The notes under the pieces were generated by a model. That model was not told where the DNA came from. It was given only the letters and a program-made list of their open reading frames with translations, and searched no databases. From Allopusillimonas sp008369125 (GTDB lineage: Bacteria; Pseudomonadota; Gammaproteobacteria; Burkholderiales; Burkholderiaceae_B): a stretch of DNA of 64,000 bases. This document shows, piece after piece, positions 60,233 through 64,000 of the stretch (position 1 is the stretch's first letter; each line of letters begins with the position of its first letter). The translations under genes were made by a program, and so were the position numbers. The stretch covers positions 682,001 through 746,000 of the forward strand of contig NZ_VOAY01000001.1 in NCBI RefSeq assembly GCF_008369125.1, read 5' to 3'.

Positions 60233-60997
60233 TCAGCCCATGGGGCCGTCCGGGTGTAATTGTTGCCGCCGCCAGCGCTGGCGCGCCTGGTTTAGCTGGC
60301 TCCAATTTTCATAACCCTGCTGCCTGGCGCGCTTGATCAATATCAGGGCAAGCTCAGCAGTAACCATTGCATCGACAGTTGCGTCATGCCGTGCGCAAAC
60401 GCCTATTTTGAACGCATGCAGCCAGCCATCCAGGCCATCAGCTGGCGCGACCATGCCCGGGCATAGCATGGGAGCCAGTTCGGCGAGATCAAGCGGGGCT
60501 GGGTCAAAACGAATGCCGAGCCATTGCATCATGGCTCTTTGCAGCATGCGTCGGTCAAATTCTGCGTGGTAGGCCAGCCAAAGCCTGCCCGAGGCGTAGC
60601 GCAGTAAATCGACAAGAGCCTGTTGTGGTGGTGATCCGTGCTCCAGATCGTGGCGAGTAAGACCGTGTATCAGTTGGTTGTCGGGGTCAAGCGCTGTGGG
60701 TGTCGCCAGAATACGGCTGAATGTATTGCCCAGGCATATAGCCTGATTGTCGAGCGTGACGGCACCGATAGACAAAACCTCATCGCGGCGCGTATCAAGC
60801 CCCGTAGTTTCCAGATCAAACACGATCAGGCCTTGCCCTGACAGGGTGCTGCCAGGCCCCAGACGGGCGGGCGCCGCTTCACGTGCCAACTGCTTGAGCA
60901 TAAGTGTCATGTCGCGGGTTTGGCCCGCCTCTGCATTGGTGTCAGCTTTGGGGGCAGGGCGCGACAGTCGATTGCGCAAGCGGTTCCACACACTCAT
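60233..60997 (-). CDS. DnaQ-like 3'-5' exonuclease
   Basis: 254 residues. An N-terminal basic stretch, MSVWNRLRNRLSRP, leads to Exo I GLIVFDLETTGLDTRRDEVL (Asp/Glu), Exo II HAEFDRRMLQRAMMQWLGI and Exo III with RHDATVDAMVTAELALIL, so an active epsilon-like proofreading fold is likely. It is too diverged to be the polymerase III subunit. The ATG at 60997 has GGAG seven bases upstream; GTG 61000 is less likely. The cNMP/CBS/DUF294 gene ends 12 bases before, so they are cotranscribed; this pairing is repeatedly seen in Proteobacteria (from memory) and suggests a functional link. Confidence 0.88.
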   Translation of the reverse strand: MSVWNRLRNRLSRPAPKADTNAEAGQTRDMTLMLKQLAREAAPARLGPGSTLSGQGLIVFDLETTGLDTRRDEVLSIGAVTLDNQAICLGNTFSRILATPTALDPDNQLIHGLTRHDLEHGSPPQQALVDLLRYASGRLWLAYHAEFDRRMLQRAMMQWLGIRFDPAPLDLAELAPMLCPGMVAPADGLDGWLHAFKIGVCARHDATVDAMVTAELALILIKRARQQGYENWSQLNQARQRWRRQQLHPDGPMG

Positions 60998-61009
60998 CAC
61001 AAAGCTCCA

Positions 61010-62941
61010 TTACAGGCGATATCTGTAGGCCAACAGGGCTTGAGCATGTCGCACCTGCCGCAAGGCTTCGCGCAACATGCGGCGCTGGAGGTTGTTGAGG
61101 TGGTCCACCTGCAAGATGTTGCTGGGAGCTTCCTGCTGTTTTGCCTGTCGTTGATGCAGTTGCAGGCGTATCAGTTGCAAGTAGCGGCAGGCTTCAGACC
61201 ACGCCGTAGCTTCGTCAGGTTTAATGATCTTAAAGGCGGCCAGCCTTTGCAGACGCTCGTGGGTGCACGCGTTCGGAATACCTGCGGCAAGTGCCAGCAC
61301 ACGAATGGCATCGGTAAAGGGGGTTAAACCGTGACGTTTAAGGTCAAGTTCAGGGCCCGGCCCGCCCATGGCTTTGGCCAACCATGTGCGCATGGCCCCT
61401 GGTGCAGGCGGGTACTGTAAGGCGGCCTGCGCCAGCAAGCGCTGAAAATCAGGGTGGTCGGCGACCTCGGCCAGCAGATGCTGTTGCAGCCCGTCAAAAC
61501 CACAATCTTTGCCCCATAGACGCCGCAGGTCAAAAAATATTGAAGCTTCTAGAAGTTGGGCAGGTTTGGGCGAGCGGATAATGCCGTCAAAGCGGCGGCG
61601 CCACTCCGTTGCGGACAGACACAGGTCTGGGTTGCCTGCCATGATGTTGCCACGACACAATGTCAGCCCACAGCGGTCAAGCGCCTTGTTTATGGCCTGC
61701 GCAATAGGCAGCAGGGTATTTCGTTTTGCATTGGTGTCGTCGTCGGAGTCGGCCTGAAAAATGATGGCGTTGTCCTGATCGGTTACCAAGGCTTGCTCGC
61801 CCCTTGCCTGGCTGCCGAATACAAGCCATGCAAAGTCAAACCCCGGGTCGCCTTGTTCTTTGAGCACTAACTCGATCACCCGCGAGGTCGTGTGATCGTT
61901 CAGTTGGGTAATCATGCGTGTAATCTGACCAGCGTCAGCACCATGTGCCAGCATGGAATCGACCAGGCGTGGCAGCCCCGCACGATGGCGCTCAAGCGCA
62001 TCCAGGCTATCTGCCTGACGTATGGCGCGTGCCAGGTGCACAAGATCAACACGCTGCAGTGCAAACAGATCGCGTTCAGATAGCACGCCCACCAGCACCC
62101 CGTTGTTGGTGACACATACGTGGGCAATATGGTGTTCGGCCATGGTCAGGGCCGCATCAAACAGGCTTGCGTCGGGGGCCACTGCGATAGGATCTGGCGT
62201 CATCAGCGAAGAGACGGGGGTATTTAGCGACAGCGTGCTGTCTGCAATCACCCGCCGCAGGTCGCGCAGGGTAAAGATGCCGGCGGGTGCGTGACGATGG
62301 TCGACAATCACCACGCTGCCGACCTGCTGGGCATGCATGGTTTGCACAGCCTGCCGCAGCGATTCATCAGGCGTGCAGGTGACGGGGTTGCGCAGGGCCA
62401 GCTCGGACACGGGGGCTGTCAAGGAGTAGTGCGCGCCAAGGCTGGCTTGGGCTTGTGCCTGTACTTGCAGTTGCAGTTCACCGAGAAGGCTGCTTACGCC
62501 ATGCAGGGCAAAGGCGCGAAACGGTTCTGATACTTTCAGCAACTGTGCAAAGGCATTTCGATCAAGCACCAGGCAGAACGTATCTTCGCTGGCCAGATAG
62601 GTGGTGCGGGTGGGGCGTTCACCCACCAGAGCAGCCATCGGAAAACTATCGCCTGCCGACAGCAAAAGCTCTTCGGTCTGGGTGTTGTTGTGCGGATCAC
62701 TGCGCTGGCCCGTAACCAGCCCTTGTCGGATCAGAAACCAATGTGAGGCGGGCCCGTCTGAACCCTGCGTGATAATGTCCCCCGCAGCATAAAAGCGCAG
62801 CAAACCCTTTTCAATTATGTACATGCAGTGCGCAGCTTCCATATGCTGAAAGGGGGCGAACTGCAAAAGGAATGCCAGAATGGCCTGGCTGTTTTGCCCG
62901 AGCGCGGCACGGTTTGCGGGGGATATAACGGATTCGGTCAT
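61010..62941 (-). CDS. cNMP-binding/CBS/DUF294 putative nucleotidyltransferase
   Basis: 643-residue cytosolic regulator-enzyme. Order: cyclic-nucleotide-binding domain (about 35-140, FYAAGDIITQGSDGPASHWF), a CBS pair (about 175-295; ALRNPVTCTPDESLRQAVQT and VSSLMTPDPIAVAPDASLFD), then the DUF294 nucleotidyltransferase with FGSQARGEQALVTDQDNAII (residues about 375-392, the GS and D-x-D metal motif), and a C-terminal helical domain. The family is thought to be a PII-uridylyltransferase-like enzyme whose target is unknown. Start ATG 62941; the alternative GTG 62971 has a TAGG site. The exonuclease gene follows. A PII gene 2.4 kb away is coincident rather than linked. Confidence 0.9.
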   Translation of the reverse strand: MTESVISPANRAALGQNSQAILAFLLQFAPFQHMEAAHCMYIIEKGLLRFYAAGDIITQGSDGPASHWFLIRQGLVTGQRSDPHNNTQTEELLLSAGDSFPMAALVGERPTRTTYLASEDTFCLVLDRNAFAQLLKVSEPFRAFALHGVSSLLGELQLQVQAQAQASLGAHYSLTAPVSELALRNPVTCTPDESLRQAVQTMHAQQVGSVVIVDHRHAPAGIFTLRDLRRVIADSTLSLNTPVSSLMTPDPIAVAPDASLFDAALTMAEHHIAHVCVTNNGVLVGVLSERDLFALQRVDLVHLARAIRQADSLDALERHRAGLPRLVDSMLAHGADAGQITRMITQLNDHTTSRVIELVLKEQGDPGFDFAWLVFGSQARGEQALVTDQDNAIIFQADSDDDTNAKRNTLLPIAQAINKALDRCGLTLCRGNIMAGNPDLCLSATEWRRRFDGIIRSPKPAQLLEASIFFDLRRLWGKDCGFDGLQQHLLAEVADHPDFQRLLAQAALQYPPAPGAMRTWLAKAMGGPGPELDLKRHGLTPFTDAIRVLALAAGIPNACTHERLQRLAAFKIIKPDEATAWSEACRYLQLIRLQLHQRQAKQQEAPSNILQVDHLNNLQRRMLREALRQVRHAQALLAYRYRL

Positions 62942-63106
62942 GGCGTACGTGCTCTGTGTTGAGGAGGGCACCTCTAGCCTACCAAAATCTGACTACGTGT
63001 GTTGAGAACCGAGGCGCAGCAAGCATGGGCTGCCAAGACTGCTGAGCCTGGCGCCAGCATGCTGGGGGCATTTTTTTTCTTTGGCAACAATCTAGGTGAG
63101 ATAAAG

Positions 63107-63139
63107 GTGCCAGCCGCAGGGTATGTCGCGAGCTGGCAC
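63107..63139 (-). terminator. Hairpin after rlmJ
   Basis: GTGCCAGC (63107-63114) and GCTGGCAC (63132-63139) form an eight-base stem; on the minus strand only TTTATCT follows, so it is a weak terminator at best. Confidence 0.45.
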
Positions 63140-63147
63140 TGTGTGGT

Positions 63148-64000
63148 TTATTTTTGATTACGGGTCAGCGTAAAGCTACCGTGTTCGTCTTGTTTCAGCG
63201 TTTTGACCAGCCAGGGCAGGGTAGCTTCAAGCTCAGCGTGCAGTGTCCACGGTGGGTTGACGATAAACATGCCGCTGCCGTGCAGGCCAAAGCCGTCTTC
63301 GGCAGGTTTGCGCACTGTTAGAGTCGCGTTAAGGCCATCGACAGCAAGACGCGTGAGGGTACGCTGCAGCTCTTTTGCCTCAGGCCGCTGCACCAGTGGG
63401 TACCAGATGACAAAACAGCCGGTGGCGAAGCGCTTAAGGCCTTCGCGCAAAGCTTTTAGGGTGTCGCGGTAATCCTGTTTGTCTTCATACGAGGGGTCAA
63501 TAATGGTAATGCCACGCCGGGGTGCTGGGGGCAATTGGCCTTTAAGGCCATTAAACCCGTCTTCCATATAAACGGTAGTTTGTCGTTGCGCCTGCCGCGA
63601 TTCGAGGGCAAGGTTTTGCTGAAGCACTTCGTTTTCGCTAGGGTGCATTTCGAACATGCGCAGGCGATCGCCACGGCGCAAGGCTTGTAGCGCCAGCCAG
63701 GGCGAGCCGGGGTAGTAATTGGCCATGCAGTCGGGGTTGCATTGCTCAATCGCTTGTATGTAGCGCTGGATCATGGGTGGCGGGGTTTGTGCTGCCAGAA
63801 TGAGATCCAGGCCCTCGGAGAATTCGCCGTTTTTAAGTGCCCACTCACTGCGCAAGTCGTAGACGCCGGCACCCGCATGTGTGTCAATAACCCAGTACGG
63901 CGTGTCTTTGCGATTGAAGTAATCAAGAATCTGTACAAAGATGGCATGCTTGAGCACGTCGGCGTGGTTGCCTGCGTGAAATGCGTGTCGGTAACTAAAC
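63148..64000 (-). CDS. rlmJ: 23S rRNA (adenine(2030)-N6)-methyltransferase (partial, start just outside)
   Basis: Methylates A2030 of 23S rRNA using SAM. The frame continues past the ATG-like points inside the gene to the window edge, reading FSYRHAFHAGNHADVLKHAI, the exact family N-terminus; the initiator ATG would be bases 64002-64000, two bases outside the window. Visible motifs: the SAM-binding VIDTHAGAGVYDLRSEWALK, EMHPSENEVL, the catalytic DPSYEDKQDY (DPPYE-type, here DPSYE) and GLHGSGMFIVNPPWTLHAEL. About 283 residues are visible, essentially full length. It is on the same strand as the DUF294 gene but has its own hairpin downstream. Confidence 0.95.
   Translation of the reverse strand, partial: FSYRHAFHAGNHADVLKHAIFVQILDYFNRKDTPYWVIDTHAGAGVYDLRSEWALKNGEFSEGLDLILAAQTPPPMIQRYIQAIEQCNPDCMANYYPGSPWLALQALRRGDRLRMFEMHPSENEVLQQNLALESRQAQRQTTVYMEDGFNGLKGQLPPAPRRGITIIDPSYEDKQDYRDTLKALREGLKRFATGCFVIWYPLVQRPEAKELQRTLTRLAVDGLNATLTVRKPAEDGFGLHGSGMFIVNPPWTLHAELEATLPWLVKTLKQDEHGSFTLTRNQK

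Noticed and set aside
58275..62941. A functional link between the PII protein and the DUF294 nucleotidyltransferase
   Set aside because: Tempting, since the DUF294 fold resembles PII uridylyltransferase, but the genes lie on opposite strands with unrelated genes between; there is no sequence evidence for a link.
63055..63085. Terminator on the plus strand with a run of eight T
   Set aside because: The stem before the T-run is short and both flanking genes are on the minus strand, so there is no transcript to end.
1..64000. tRNA, rRNA, insertion sequence or prophage genes
   Set aside because: No cloverleaf-like segment, transposase motif, terminal inverted repeats or phage structural genes were recognised; a covariance-model scan would be needed to exclude small RNAs.

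Overview
The window looks like a chromosomal stretch of a free-living betaproteobacterium, most likely Burkholderiales and probably Alcaligenaceae. This is inferred from the mix and order of housekeeping genes (surE-pcm-nlpD with a long N-terminal extension on Pcm, ubiC, class II fumarase, rlmD, rlmJ, CBS/DUF294 plus DnaQ-like exonuclease), moderately high GC and GC-rich third codon positions. No rRNA, tRNA, CRISPR array, phage or insertion sequence was seen. Both edges cut genes: a glutathione S-transferase on the left, and rlmJ on the right, whose start codon lies about 2 bases outside.

Layout. 1-6 kb: GST, S9 prolyl-oligopeptidase-type peptidase, hydroxypyruvate reductase plus glycerate kinase, and a LysR regulator. 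6.5-11.6 kb: methylmalonate-semialdehyde dehydrogenase divergent from the LysR gene, an Epd-type dehydrogenase, fumC and a DUF488 protein. 11.7-14.3 kb: an NfeD/slipin membrane-quality pair. 14.5-19.9 kb: gnd-zwf (overlapping), a Usp protein on the other strand, a GH15 glycosidase and acylphosphatase; together these suggest an oxidative pentose-phosphate/glucan module. 20-25.3 kb: a more accessory block of exported proteins of unknown role (an orphan secreted protein, a DUF1176-like protein, an LprI-like domain protein, a Sel1-repeat protein) with AT-rich and repetitive spacers. 25.3-30.1 kb: a membrane protein, an alcohol dehydrogenase-solute-binding protein pair and a siderophore-esterase-like gene interrupted at a run of seven C. 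30.5-36.6 kb: DUF808 protein, DMT exporter, LrgAB, acyl-CoA synthetase, YajQ. 36.9-49.2 kb: YadGH-type ABC exporter, NAD(P)HX repair enzyme, HAD hydrolase, TadA, an LD-carboxypeptidase with a low-complexity and His-rich N-terminus, an ABC-F protein, YigZ, thioredoxin, NCS2 purine permease, TsaD, PlsY. 49.3-64 kb: surE-pcm-nlpD-exonuclease (no rpoS after nlpD), a Spy/CpxP-like protein, RlmD, ArgH, a YbdG-type MscS channel, PII, UbiC, an RluF-like pseudouridine synthase, DnaQ-like exonuclease, cNMP/CBS/DUF294 protein and RlmJ.

The most unusual signal is not a gene family. Short degenerate tandem repeats, each with its own unit (12, 14, 22, 36, 38, about 43, 58, about 84 bases), sit directly downstream of genes all along the window. 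In several cases the first unit is the 3' end of the gene itself, including its stop codon (yajQ, the RluF-like gene, the LprI-like gene, the secreted protein at 20.4 kb). Related hexamer-type low complexity occurs inside coding regions (slipin C-terminus, LD-carboxypeptidase N-terminus). This suggests that recurrent local duplication at gene ends shapes this genome. The poly-C interrupted esterase and a well-placed LysR operator/promoter are the next best leads.
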